A DNA stretch of 64,000 nucleotides. It comes from Metaphire vulgaris. Its lineage: Eukaryota > Annelida > Clitellata > Crassiclitellata > Megascolecidae. The notes beneath the pieces were generated by a model. The model saw nothing but the letters and a program-made list of their open reading frames with translations. It made no database searches and was not told the DNA's origin. Positions 1 to 13,971 of the stretch are shown piece by piece. The stretch is from NCBI GenBank assembly GCA_018105865.1, contig CM030848.1, positions 250,501 to 314,500 of the forward strand, in the 5' to 3' direction. Within the stretch, counting starts at the first letter, position 1. Each line of letters opens with the position of its first letter. The position numbers were made by a program, and so were the translations under genes.

Positions 1-341
1 AACAGCTATAGTAAATAATGTACCTATATAACAGACACACATTTCAGGCCTAAGGAGCAAATGGCAGTGCAAGAGTTTACCACCGAGCCATGGTGTCCTT
101 TCCCAATTGTCCATTAGACTCATCCCATGTGATACGCAAACAATTAAAGCAACCAGAAGTCTGCCCTGACCATGTCTGCTGCATCACTTGGTATGCCAAA
201 CCATCCAACGGCACACCTAATCGCAGATATCAGCTGCCAGAAGATCCGGGCAAATAGACCGACCCCTAGTCGACAGCATGAATGAAAATCACTCACAAAG
301 ACGTGCATTATAAATCAACACATGAACTTATTACAACATAC
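1..341 (-). other. PSME4 intron sequence, no recognised element
   Basis: This stretch follows the donor of exon 38 on the minus strand. I translated both strands and found no match to the next expected PA200 segment, and no terminal repeats or SINE boxes. Confidence 0.5.
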
Positions 342-3300
342 CTTCCAAGTCTGTCACGGACAGCTTTGTAAGGATGTCGGAGATGAATTAGGATGTAGTT
401 GTAAAGACGATGCAGCACGTCTGGCAGGCGCCATTCCTGCTGTGAAATTAAGCCTTGAAGGAGGTACATACGACTAAAAAATGTTTTAATCTGATTACAC
501 AATCACACGAATAAGGCAATATCAGTACGGATAACTTACATAACCAATGACTCATCCTAATCACTTAGTTTCTTGCTAGACCACTCCTGTTCCCTAACCT
601 CTATCTCCTCCCCACCCCTTCTGGTGCCCTGCTATTCCCTTTACACTCCATTCTAGTTAATCTTTGTTCTTCGATTCTTCAACCCTACGCAATTCTCCCA
701 TCTTCTACCCTTTCCGTTTATGAGAAAGACAGAAAGGATTAGGCAGAAGGCAGATGAAGAGCAGAGAGATGCAGAGGAAGGCGATGATCAATTATGTGTG
801 TTGATCTGATAGCAGTAACGCATTGGGCAAAGAGTAAATCCATGGTCACCAAAACATGATTTCTCCCCCTCTTCCACCTCCTTCTTTCCCCCTCCTCCAT
901 TGGCATATTCACCCATTGGTGTTGATCTGATGTCGATCAAAATTCTTCTAATTTTTACTTTTCAATGCTCTCATCTCAGTGTGTAGAAGTCCTCTATAGT
1001 CTATAATGTCATCTGCCCATTTCCACAGTTATCTGTCTCTTGTATTAAAGCAGCACAAATAAAAGCACTCAGAAAGAATATGTTCATTTCAGTAACAAAA
1101 TCGCAAAAATAAGTTAAAATATTTCCGATGCTTAATAGTATAGACCAGTGTTTCCCAAGCTGTGGGTCGCAGGGCTCAGTCTAATGGGTCGCAGTGTAGC
1201 GCAAAATTAGATTCAAAAGTATCGTTTTCCAACCAACACCATGCATAATGTCACTAGCCTTGCAAAGTTGCAAGTATGCTTAGTTTTAAGAAATTTATAT
1301 ACCTGCAGCCCATAAAAGAGTTATATTAAAATGATTAGTGTTTTATCCAGTTTTATTTGACACTAAGTTTTCAGGGTCACGGCACGTTAAAAAACCGCTG
1401 AAGTGGGTCGCGGTTCCAAAATGTTTGGGAAAGCGTGAGAAATAGACTGACCTAGAATCACCAAAAGAACCCCCATCTCCATTCAAAGGATTATCCATCA
1501 ATAATTCCAGCAATGGACTTATCTTCAGAGGATCTCGATTCTCCTGCAATTTCAAATTAAGCAGATCTCAAGAATTCTCAAAACAACAACAGCAAAATAA
1601 TCTCAAAACAATTAATTAGCTGTAACACTGTCAACATGTAAGACTGATTCGATTCATTGGGCTCTCTGTCCACTGCTTTTGATACAATCGATTGTTCCAT
1701 TGTGTCTCATCATCTGCACAGAATTCTTCCCAAAGTACTTAATTGAAATAGAATCTGTATCGACTTTTTCAAATCATTCCGAAGAACTGCCGTACGATGG
1801 ATATGAATGGGAGAGAAAGACCAGCTTTTCCAGTCATTTTGGATTGACTGGATGACAGCATTGGCATGACTTAATATACAGCATGTATTCCAAATGGTCC
1901 AACTAACTGCAAAACTGGGAATAACGAACTGTCTGCTCATGGGACTTGGAATAAACTCTGGTTCCTGAAAAAGAGGCACTACTATATATATATATCCTTA
2001 CTTCTGTTCTTAATTCGTGGGAATCTTCCACTTCCATGTACGCTGTGTGTATGTAAGCCTATATTCAAGAGCCTATTATTATTATTAAAACACTACAATG
2101 CATGTCCTCATTCAGAACCTGTCATTTGAGTGAGAAACTGCATTATGCAGTCCCGAGAGACAATTTCTGGACAGAATCACTCACTGAAGCGGTGGCCAAG
2201 CATGTTCCCCAGTCGGCAATTGATTCAACAGTAAAGTTCGTAATGACAACCTTCATCAACGGCATCAACCATTTCCAAAGAGAAACTACCTAAAAACAAG
2301 CACCAGTCAATTTCATTATAGGCTCTTATCACCAGTTAATCACAAAATTAAAACCAACAATAATATTATTTCCAATAAAACCAGGGTGATAGGAAATATG
2401 TATTCTTTTGGACCGAGGGGTCAGACCTTGGGCTGTGTTGTGTAGAAAATGGCTTCGAGAAAACAACTTGTTCTGGTCATAATTGATATATCTTTACCAA
2501 ATGCTGACCGATTTTCAAACTTTTTGATTTATTTTGTTTCACTGACATTCCCCTACAACTTTGCCGCTGACCAGTCGGGTTACCATTGAAAATCTTAGCT
2601 ATGGAGCTTCAAAATAAATTTTTTTGGATGGGTGCTATTTTAGGTCGTAGAGAGGACCCTACCCCAAATTTGTCTGTTTTGCACAGATGGTTAAAAAGAG
2701 GAATAAAAAAGCTAAACAATGGTGAATACCTTATCTTCTTAGCCTGATGTAGCCTGAGATACAGCAAATTTTAAAAAATTACAGTATTCCATTTTGAAGA
2801 ACGTTTTTCCCAAAAATAAATCTTCGGCACAGTGACGGTGTTTAAAAAAATTTAAATCCCTGGTAAAGAAGTTAAAGATCTCTTCTGTAAGACATTTTGC
2901 TCTGTTTTGGAAAAAAAAAAATCAAAATCTCCAAAAACCCATGAAGAAAAAAAACATGAAAGCTAAACAGCAGACATGAAAATTTTGGAACTGTTTACTT
3001 TAGACTGCGTAGCTCTAAGTCATTTCAAACTAATTACTTTGACTGCTCAAGTCATTTTATTTTGAAAGACTGACAACAGTCACCTTTGCATAGCTCCAGT
3101 GTTTGCTGCCACGAATCAGTCCCGAAATGATTTCTGCGGCACATCGTTGACTGGTTTCGTGTGTTTCGTGCGACGTATCGGCAACCAATCTCTCAATATG
3201 AGGAGCCAAACAGGGCAGGACGGTATCGTCAAAGTTTCTGAATAAACCCTAAAATCAATAATAACATCGTCAATCATAGCAACACTAAAAAAACCTAAGC

Positions 3301-6300
3301 GAATAAGCACGTAAGATCTGCTTAAATTATATATAGCATCTTGGAAGTAGTAATGCAGTAGATACTTAATTTTAGTCTAAATTTGAAACAGCCACAGCCA
3401 AAAGTTGGTTGTCAGTCAGGCAGTGTCATTTTATCCACAGGGTCATCATGGTTATCATTATGCCAAAAGAATTAGATTTATTTCTGAATAATGGAAATAA
3501 TGGATGCAGATAAATTTGTCATTGAGTTCATCAATTAAATTTGGACAACCACGATTCATCTCATTCACACAGACACAGAGTTTTTAAACGTCAGAATTAC
3601 ACCAAATGGACGTTAACAATAATGAACTGTAGACTGTTCAGACGCAATAACATCAGCATTCACTTTCTACATATGATGTTACAGCAAACCAGCATGGAAT
3701 CGTGCTTTGCAGACTCCTACAAAGCCCATTCTTGAGTTCATCAAATGTCCAAGATGTCCAAGAGAAATGCCTTTGACCAAAAGGGACAGAAACAGAATGC
3801 CCAATGTGTGTGTGTGTGTGAGCCCATCTCTTGCTTTTCTCACTTTGAGTTACTAATAATTAGTGGGATCTTCCTAAATTAAATAAAAACTTTGGATCTC
3901 ATTGGAAGTTTCAAATAAAACTGGATATTGTTTTTTGGTTTGATTTTAAAATTTTGACCCTATGCAAGCCCATTGAATTTGGACAATAAAATGCTAGAAA
4001 GTCTGTGCAAAAGTATGCCCACAACTTCTGTTCCATGACCCAAGGAAAAAGGACACTTACAAACACTACTCTGCCCAACTCTGTCACACGACTGAACCAG
4101 CACTGGAGCTGATTCCTCAAAAATTTAAATGACAACCTTCTAAAACATCGAACACTGGAAAACAATTGCATAAAAATGCATTTCCATAAAACAGACCTTG
4201 AAAAGAACAAAGTTTTTCTCATGAAAATGGTCTTTTCCTTTGTTCTCTTCGAGAGACAAGAACTTAATTAACTGATCGACAAACTCTTTGCTGGCGAATG
4301 CCTCGTAGATCGGCTTCTCATCATCCAGAAGCTCCTCGAATGAACGACCAAGTGGTGGCTGCTCCGACGACGGACCATAAACCATCATTTTGCTACAAAG
4401 CGAATAAAAACCTGCTCAATATTTCAATATAAGTGGCATTATTATTATAGCAAGTCAAACAAAGAAGCGGGACAAACTTTAATAGCAACATTTCTTTTAA
4501 AATAGAAAACACGATCAGGAAGCTAGAGAGAGAGAGAGACCGAACTTCGGCTTCGTTGCCGAATCTAACAAATCTGTCAGATTCAGTCACGTTTGGCTAT
4601 GGCCGTAATCGCTTTCGTAACATTTTGCATCAATTGTAAGTGCAGCAGAATTTGCTTTCATAACATCATCCAGCTGCCATTTTCAAGCAGTGAGTTTTAT
4701 AATGCGGAAACCCATGACAAAATGATCTAGTAATCTTTACACAAGGTGCTACATAAATTCTACATCACATCAATATATTATATGAGAGTTAAGACTACCT
4801 ACGTAGGCCAACAGTAGTAGCCCCAGTGTGTTTTCTCTACAAAAACCGTCTTGTTCCACTGCTCTTCATCTTTGGGGAAGCCATCTTGTCTGTAGTGGAG
4901 CCATCTGTTGTCTGGTCTATCATCTCCAGGGTGAATGTCATTTGAATGCAAAGGGCGGGGTGCTCCACTGACGGCATATGGATCGATCTCTACCAGTTTG
5001 TGCTTGCGCTTCTGCAGTTTTAGTATAGCAGACAACCCAGCGGTACAAATCTACAAGCAGCATACATACATTCGGTCACATACAGCATAAGCACAGCATT
5101 TCCAACGGCATTCAGTGCATAGGGGCTAATGTGCCTACTAGGCATTAGCATTTTCTATGCATTGCAAACATATATGCAGGCACACATACAACAATCACAT
5201 CAGCTATTCAGCTTGGATTAATATGCAAATGAAGGTCGCAGATGGTACTAAATTCTATGTCAACAGTCATTATAGTTGTTTGGGAGGAGCACAGTGGAGT
5301 AGTGGCAGGATTCTTGCCAAGCAACAGGAGGGTAGTGGGTTCAAATCTGGCCCTAGTCACTGCATAACAACCTCGGGAAAGTTGTTAGCCTCTGACTTGC
5401 TCCATAATTGCAATTCTTCACATTGTGAATAACTTAACGTGTGTTTAACAACCAAGTAATAGTAATAATATACAAAGCAGAATTTGGCAAAACTTTCATA
5501 ATTCCTCAAAACTTACAACTGCAAACGTGAAACTACTTCAGCTGCGCTAGTCAGTACAGATGATAGAAATGTTTGATACATCCATGCAAACATCAAAATC
5601 CTAACTATACGAAACAAACTTTTAAAAAAAATTCTGACATAACACTGTGAGTGGGTGGGCACGTGCAGCTATACCTTCCTAACATTGATTGATGAGTTGA
5701 CCATATTGGTAACGAAGAGTCGAACGGCTGATGCAGGAAATCGAATGTCGTATCGAATCAACAGCGTCAGCATCTCAAGCGACACCTGGTGAAATCTCCA
5801 GCCTCTGTAATGAACAGATTAGGAAATCATGAAATACAAATGCCAGATGGCACATGCTCATTGGTCAACTCTAATGAAAAACCCCTCAACTAAAAACAAA
5901 TCAGATAGTTAGCCATTGCAAAATTAAAACATACAATTCTGAGAGACCACTCACAGACTTCCTGACTCTGCTGAACTGACGAGTTTGTTGACCAGCTCAA
6001 GATAAGCACTGGAATTGAAAACATATACTCAATTCAAGTGACTGAAATCTAATGTCATTCAACAATTATCCTACGGATATGATACACACACACTAACTAC
6101 ATTCACAATTTTGACCCAACACTTTCAGTCAAATGAAATGGTCACAAAATAACCAAGTTTGTCATATGTAGTCAACATGCTAAATGTAAATATCTGAAAG
6201 AATTTGTTCAGCTTATTAACCTCATGCAAAGAGTGCATGCAATCTATGACTCAAGCAATCTAAATTAAACCAAACTCATCAATTCTAAGGAAACTACTGT

Positions 6301-7714
6301 AAAGTCACATCAACACTGGCTTTGAAGGGCAGAAAAGGCATCCCTGTTAACTGAAAGTTTGAAGACAGTTGATGTCAATTTCAGATAAAATAGTCTGTGC
6401 TAATTGGGAACATGTGCTATCCAAGGCTGTACTAGCAGGGTTTTATTGTAGCTTGCTTTTCTAAGTACAGTATCCTGTTAGGTTTAGTCACAGGTTCACA
6501 GATACCTAATGTTATCCGCGTTTCTTTCCCTTTCAACAGCCCGTCCTGTCTCCAGCTCCCCACTCGTAGTACTTGGCAAAGAGGGCTTTGGAAGACTGCC
6601 ATTTGTCCACATCTCCTTTGCCGCGTTAACTGCCGAGTCAGAAACCTAGATTGACATTTTTGCAAAGTACAAAGCCACTGGCTTATACCACATCAAATAT
6701 TTACCATGTATTGGCTACATCACTGAAAGCCATGATCAGAAAACTCTGCACAGAACATCTCATATGCCGGTTAAAGACAGGGCACAATTTCAATACAGCT
6801 CAAAAGAACCAAGCACAAACAAGAAATATTACTGTCATAATCATGTCTCAACTTTTTGCACTACAGTACATGTCTACTACATCTCACGCTAACAACACAC
6901 TGAACATGGATGCTTTCAGTTGTTTGGAGCAAGTAAGATTTACATCATTCTCTCCTTATTCTGCACCTATCAAAAGTGGTTCTAATAGCACACAAGTAGA
7001 GCTTTTAGCTGCTTATGAGCCATCTGTCTGATTTCTGCCCAGCCCCATTCTTCAGCAATAAAAAAATGCTTGTTATGATAACACACCACATACAGCAAGT
7101 CTAAGATCAGAGAATAATTGTGCTTGGCCAGTGACATGTTCACTGTTGCCCAGTGAGGCAGTTAGGTGTAATGTCACAAGAAAATTATATCAGAGAATTT
7201 GTACTATTTTATCAGTGAACATCAATCTACTTATCCTATTTTAATCTCTTAAAAGCAATGCAGTCTTATTACTGAAAAGGAGCAAAAATTGGCAGAAATC
7301 TTGCTTAAAATTTAGCAAATTCAGTGACGTGGTGCAAACTTATGTTGGAAAATGCACAAAAGTCACCAAGTTGTGATAAAACTAATGCCTAAAGTTTCAA
7401 ACTTATTTTGAAAAAAAAAACAAATTACATAAAGTATATTCATATCATTAGAAGTCATCTGAGAATACAAATCTTGTTAAGTTTCAATTTAATTTGATCA
7501 AAACAAGGCATTAAAAACATACTGTGAGACTAAGTTCGGTCGTTTCGATATTTCTGTCCACTCTGTCAATTATTTCATCATAAACTTTCAGAACTGACGG
7601 CTTTTCGCAGTGTTTGGTTTCAACAAGAGCAGGCCACAATTTGTTCATGACTTCCCAGCTTCTCTTGGAAACGAGTGAACGCTTGTTCTCACCAAGAATC
7701 ACATACAAAGCACC
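342..7714 (-). CDS. PSME4: PSME4 exons 29-38 (residues ~1034-1518)
   Basis: Exons: 29, 7523-7714; 30, 6506-6645; 31, 5955-6008; 32, 5675-5804; 33, 4803-5050; 34, 4197-4392; 35, 3084-3248; 36, 2185-2289; 37, 1452-1543; 38, 342-473. Phases are consistent. Conserved peptides include [49 protein letters not shown] and [15 protein letters not shown]. Exon 35 has a three- to four-residue insertion (HET repeat) relative to human. Exon 38 ends in phase 2 at donor GTATGT; the remaining C-terminal exons are off the window. Confidence 0.94.
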
Positions 7715-9722
7715 CTTAAAACACATGAAAGTCCAGATAAATATAAATCCACCTAAGATATATAAAAATAGCCAAGTTCAAATATAAGACATCCTTTGAA
7801 ATTCTAATAAATTAACTGACTGAATTCATACAAAGGTCAGGTCAGGTCTTTGTCCTCCAGCTGTGTCCAGCTATCGACTTCTCCACGACATCTCTCCAAA
7901 GTTCTCTGTCTATTTCTTCCAAGGTCATTCGGTGTCTTCCGTCAATTTTTCTGTTGAGATTCAGTCCTGCCATGTTCAGATCCTCTTCCAATCCATCACC
8001 CATCACCTTTTTGGTCATCCTTTAGATCTCTCCCCTCTGGTTTGTAGTTGAAAATTCGTTTTGGTTTCTTATTTCTTCAAGACTGAGTATGTGTCCAATC
8101 CATTTAATTATTTTCTTTCTGATTACTTCAGTGATGCTCAGTTGTATGTTTATACAGAGTACAGTTTTATAATTTAAAAACCTGAAAGCTAGAAGAACCT
8201 TTACATTGAAACTTTTGCCATAACTGATATCAACACCAATAATGTTTACTATTGCCAGAAAAATCACATAATAAATTATCATAATTATTTAGACCAAAGC
8301 AAACATATTCTCATGAAACAACAGATTAAAAAAACTCAGAAAATCTTAAAACCTAAGAAAGACAGAAATATATGCAGCATATTAGAAAGTCATCCATAGA
8401 AATCAAGAGATCTGTTAAGAGAATTACCTTGAACTGATGAGGTTCAATAGAGGGATCATCTTTTAGATATTTAATTGTATCATCCAAAATCATGCGATAG
8501 GAATATGCAAACATCTGAAATCCTGTGCTGAGCGCACCTTGAGCAACCTTACGAACCTAAAACGAAACAAAACTCCAAAATTTTACTGATTCGTGCAATT
8601 AATAAACAGAAATGGCTGATGGGTAACATTTAAAATCCACTACCATTCAAAATCTCCATAAGGTAACAGAACAACTGGTACTAGAATAAAAATGAAATAC
8701 CTTTCTTAAAAGAATTAATTTACTTTTACAAACAAAAACAAATGGACACGATTTCATTCACTAAAACTTTACAAAAACAGTAAATGTTTTCTTAATCAGA
8801 ACAGGCTTTTACTTAAATGATCTCAAAAAGAGATTTTTCATGACTAGCTCAATGTAATTTTCAACTACCACACACTTTATAACAATAACTGTAATTCTGA
8901 TAACCAATATGTCTGTTAAGCTGACGTCACCTGAGCACATCAGGTCTTAATTTGAAACATTTCACATAAATAACCATAAGATAAGCACACACTTACTCAC
9001 AACTGTAATTCTACATGGCTTTTTTAAGTTAAAAAAAGACAATAGAGATTTAATTGGCAAAAGAACAGATAGCAACCTCCATGTAGCGGCTGACAGCCAG
9101 ACGATGCAGGTCAAGAAAGAGATCTCTGTGCAGAACGGTAAACACCTTCGGAGCCTGGTTAACTGTCCTCAGCTAGCAACATAGCGATATGTACATATTG
9201 ATTATAATTATGTGGTGCTTATAGAGCAAAAAATTATGAAGAACTGAAATGTAAGGTTTAGCTGTTTAGCATTGTATACTGCAAATTGTTTTTTTTTTGT
9301 AAAATAAAAGATAACAGCTGTAGCAGACAAACAGAAATTGAAACAGAGGGATGTGTGAGTGACAGGTGGTTTGGACAGTGGACAGTGACAGTTATTCTTG
9401 TTGTTATAACATAATAGTCAATCAAATAATGAAAGTGCACACTAGTAGAAAACAGGCAGCAATACTACAATCAATACAACCTCTGCAGCATTCACTCAGT
9501 TATTCTTAAAAAAACGGAGGCAGTCTTAGTTGCCTGGATGAATGAACAACGAATACAAATAAGACTGGCTTATTAGACTGACAACCACACGATGGTCACA
9601 TGATGTACCAGTCTCAATGCCAAGTTACCATGGAAACTGTAATTAATGAAATTGTCCTTCTCACTTGAAGAGCCAAAAGTTTAAAAAGCTTGTTTGTATT
9701 AAATGCCTATCTTTGAATGTGT

Positions 9723-9782
<60 letters not shown>

Positions 9783-12700
9783 ACACACACACACTACCAG
9801 TACCTAGATTGTATAAAAAGATTTACCCATCAAGGTTCGAGCCCAGACTTCACAAGCAGGGGCTTCTATCCCTATTTAAGGCGGGCTCAGTGTGTGCCCG
9901 GAAAAAAAATGGGGGGGGAATATTTTGCTTTCAACACCGTTATATAAACTATTAATAAGCTAAATGATGCTACTTATCTTAACTGAACTGACACTGATAT
10001 TGAATCAAAATAACACTGATTGTGACATAATCAGTGGCATCATTTTGGGGGGAGGAGGCCGTGGCCCCCCAAAGGAAATGAACAAATTAATTTATAATGT
10101 ATTAATGCCCAAAAAATTGCAAAAATTGCCAAAAAATTGCCAAAAAATATCAAAAAATTGCTAATTTGCCAACATTGGCCCTAAAATTTGCAAAAATGTG
10201 CCAAAATTGCCCAACATTTTCCAAAATTTTGCAAAAAATTTGCAAAAATACCTAAGATTTGCAAAAATTTGCAAAAAATTAGCCAAAAAATTATCTTGCC
10301 CCCCCCCTCCAAGAAAAGTGTGAAATGACGCTACTGGTCGTAATCAATGGTACATGATAGCTATGCCTAATACAAAGGACAAAAAGCTGAAAATAATACA
10401 AAAGTCTACAAGGGAGCAAATTAGCAGGGGAAATTTGTAATTTTGGGGGGAATTGTGAGCCCAGCTTCAGGGGGGGGGATAGAAGCCGCTGTTCACAAGT
10501 AAGAAATAGACAGACAGACAGGAATCAGAGATACTGACAAATATCAAGGTTCTTTACCATCCCTCAAACACTAATTAAAATTCTGGATATTAATACCTGT
10601 TTCCATTTTTATATCATAAAAATATATATTTATCTGTAAAAGGCTTTTTTACTTAACATATTTCAAAGGCAAGTGGCCTACATATTGATGCAGAGTACAG
10701 TGGAATAAATTCCTACAAGTGATAAAGAGTCTCACCAAACAGTCTCAGAGCAACTACAAAACAATCTGTTCATTAAACAACGATGCCAAATAACTCCCAA
10801 TGTGTTATCCTGGTTTCAGAATTCTTCTGTTAATTAACTTAAATCAATTACAGAACGAGAAAAAAATTACTTCATGCTGCAGCTGAGTTCGATCAACAAG
10901 CAAAGCCCTAATGTGAGTTTTCTTTTTCTGCAGCTGAAAAGAAAACAGCGTCATTACAAAAACAATCCGACTGACTCAGTGCCATCGCTTTCAACATCAC
11001 CAGATTTTATCCACACAGAACATTCAACTGCCATTAATATCGGTTCCACAACAACTCACCTACAGACTTTGGTCAACCGACAATGGATCTACTACGATAC
11101 CCTAACCTAAACCATAACCCTAAACCTAACCGTAACTCTAACCCACGTATAGTAGTAGACCTATTGTTGGTCGACCAGAAGTCTGCAGGCAAGTTGTCGT
11201 AGATGAAAATTCTGTAGCCGAGTTGTCGTGATACCATTAATATCACCTTTACATCAACCAGATTTGATGACTACATGCTGAAGTTAACAGATTGGTCTTT
11301 GCTGATGAATATTAAGACATCGTTCATCAGTTTATGGACACAGATTTGAAAAGAACAAATGTTAAATTCAATATGGAAATGCTAACAATAAACATTATAT
11401 CCATTTAATACTTTGTTTTCCATGAAGTGTTTGATGCTGTGACGATTTTTCCAACGTCCTTCAAACTCATCCTTCAGTGATCCATGATAATACATCACAA
11501 GTTTGTACACCTAAAATAGCAGTTTAATTTATTCATTTCTAAGAGGGTGGCAACAGTGCCAGCTCATAAAATCCAGCTCAAAACATAGCACAGCTGTGCT
11601 CAAAATCAATGCCTGCTATAATATGCTTAACTGAATGCAGAAATAAAACTGGAAATGCCGGAATATATGATAAGAACTTCTAGATAAGTGCTTCCCAAAG
11701 TGGTGGTTCACAGCAGTCAAGAAAATTGAGAAAATGTCTAAATAATCGAGCAACAATTCTATGAACTCGTATATAGCAAACAGGTCGACTCTGCACATTA
11801 AGCAGTTACTGTTAGCTGCTTATTATATACTATAAGAGTTCTAGATCGTTGCAGTGGCTTGGATTACCTTGATAATTTCAACCAGAGTTTTGGTATCATC
11901 TTCTGAGCTGAGAAGCATATGAGCTACACAAACACACACACAGTAAGTAAGAAAAAATGACAGTAATCAGCAGCAACAGACCAGCTTCAATTATTGTAGA
12001 AATGACACATGATACCCAAGTCACACTTAAGTAACAGCACACTAACTCAGAGATCAAGCATCAAACATCATAACGCTGTACTCATCATAATTACAAGTTC
12101 ATCAGTTCCAAGTGGAATTTAATACGGTCTGCGTAGTACTTTCGGCTGGTTACTAGCTCAGTAATATTAAGACATTATATAAATGTAAGATTTACATTTT
12201 GCATTTTATTTATTTATGATTAACATCATATATAGTTCTTATAAATCAAGTAATAGATGGCCGGTGTTAATTTCAGAGAACACATTCAATTACATCAACA
12301 AAAGTGACAAGAAAAACAAAACCTTACCTAATAGCGGACGCATAAAGTTTGAAACAAGAACTCGAACATTCTCTCCTTCTAATGTAATCTCTAAAATACG
12401 TAAACATTGATAACAGGTTCAAAAATCAACCATCACCAATGTTTGAATATAAACAATCTAGCAAATCTAAATGTAAAAAATTAACTATGCCACCAATCAA
12501 TACATGAAAATCACACCAAACAATATGTGCAAATCAAAGTAACAATACACACAATTATTGAATTCTTCACCAAAGAACACCATAGTAATATGAAAACACA
12601 TGGCATAAAATTAATTTACTTGGAAAACACTAGTCTTTATAAATATACAGCTGTTCTTATCCACAGTTCTGGTAAACTACTTTCACAAAACAGTCATAAT

Positions 12701-13407
12701 CATTGTTTTATTACAATTTCTTTCACTCTCAATTTGTGCATTCACACGTTTTGCATTCCAATTTATTGACAAATGTGGAAATGCTGTTTAAGGAAACCAA
12801 TGACAACATTCAAGATTTTAAGCTCTACAATCTCACGAGACTTCATTTAAAAAGAATGTCCAGATATGGACTTTGACTCCAAAATGTACTCTAACAATAC
12901 TTTTCTTCTGCCATAAAGTTCATCTATGAACAGTTCAAAGCTTTCTTGTCTGTTATAACATTCAACTGACAAATGCTCAATTTGGAACACCAAAGAAAAA
13001 CATCATAAAAATCCGTTTACGTTGGTTCTCTTAAAGCTACAGGTGGCTACTACTGTATATGTCAGGGTCGTTCAAGCAGTATTTCCTAACATTCAATGCA
13101 ACATGAGAAAACACTGACAATGAAGCAATCACAAAAAGCAATGACTAACCATCATCATCACAAGAAGCAGTGTTGCCATAGCGCCTCAGCTCAACCAAGC
13201 TCTCTATTCTAAGACAAAAGAAGGTCCAGCATAAATCAGCAGAATATCAAAAGCAATTTCCTTCATTTAAAGGTTTCTGTAAAAGAGAAGTTGGTTTAAT
13301 GGGACACTGTGTGCAAAACTGAATCTAAAACCACAAATGTTACACAATCTCACTCACTCGTTCGCCTACTCACAGGAATTAATTGTAGCATTTTAATGTA
13401 TTATTCT

Positions 13408-13478
<71 letters not shown>

Positions 13479-13889
13479 TTTACTACTTTTTCATCGTCAT
13501 TGTCATCAGGGTCGCCAAGGGGGCAAATGCCCAGGGGCCCAGTGAAATGTGGGGGATCCGGGCAGATTAGGTTAGGGTAGGATTATTAGGTTAGGGGTAG
13601 GGTTACTAAAGCTAAACATGTTGAAAGGCAGGTGGGGGCCCGTCGAAGGCATTGCATGCTGAGAGGCTGACAAGCAAAGCAAGTCATCACCGCCATTTTC
13701 AGACTTTCTAGGGGCCCGTGACTACTCTGCCCAGAGGTCCGGAATGTCTCTCGGCAGCCCTGATTGTCATCATCGAGTTTTTTTAGCACTATGATAAAGG
13801 CAAAGCCCAAAGTCAAGGACATTCTAAGAGACATTTAACACACGTGTATATGCTCAAGCATCCATATCTATTTTATGGGTTCATAAAGG

Positions 13890-13971
<82 letters not shown>

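Noticed and set aside
6651..7031. 126-codon plus-strand open frame in a PSME4 intron
   Set aside because: No recognisable family, low-complexity composition, no splice or promoter context; chance opening in AT-rich DNA.
13309..13545. Open frame rich in tyrosine
   Set aside because: Translation of the (TAC)n microsatellite.
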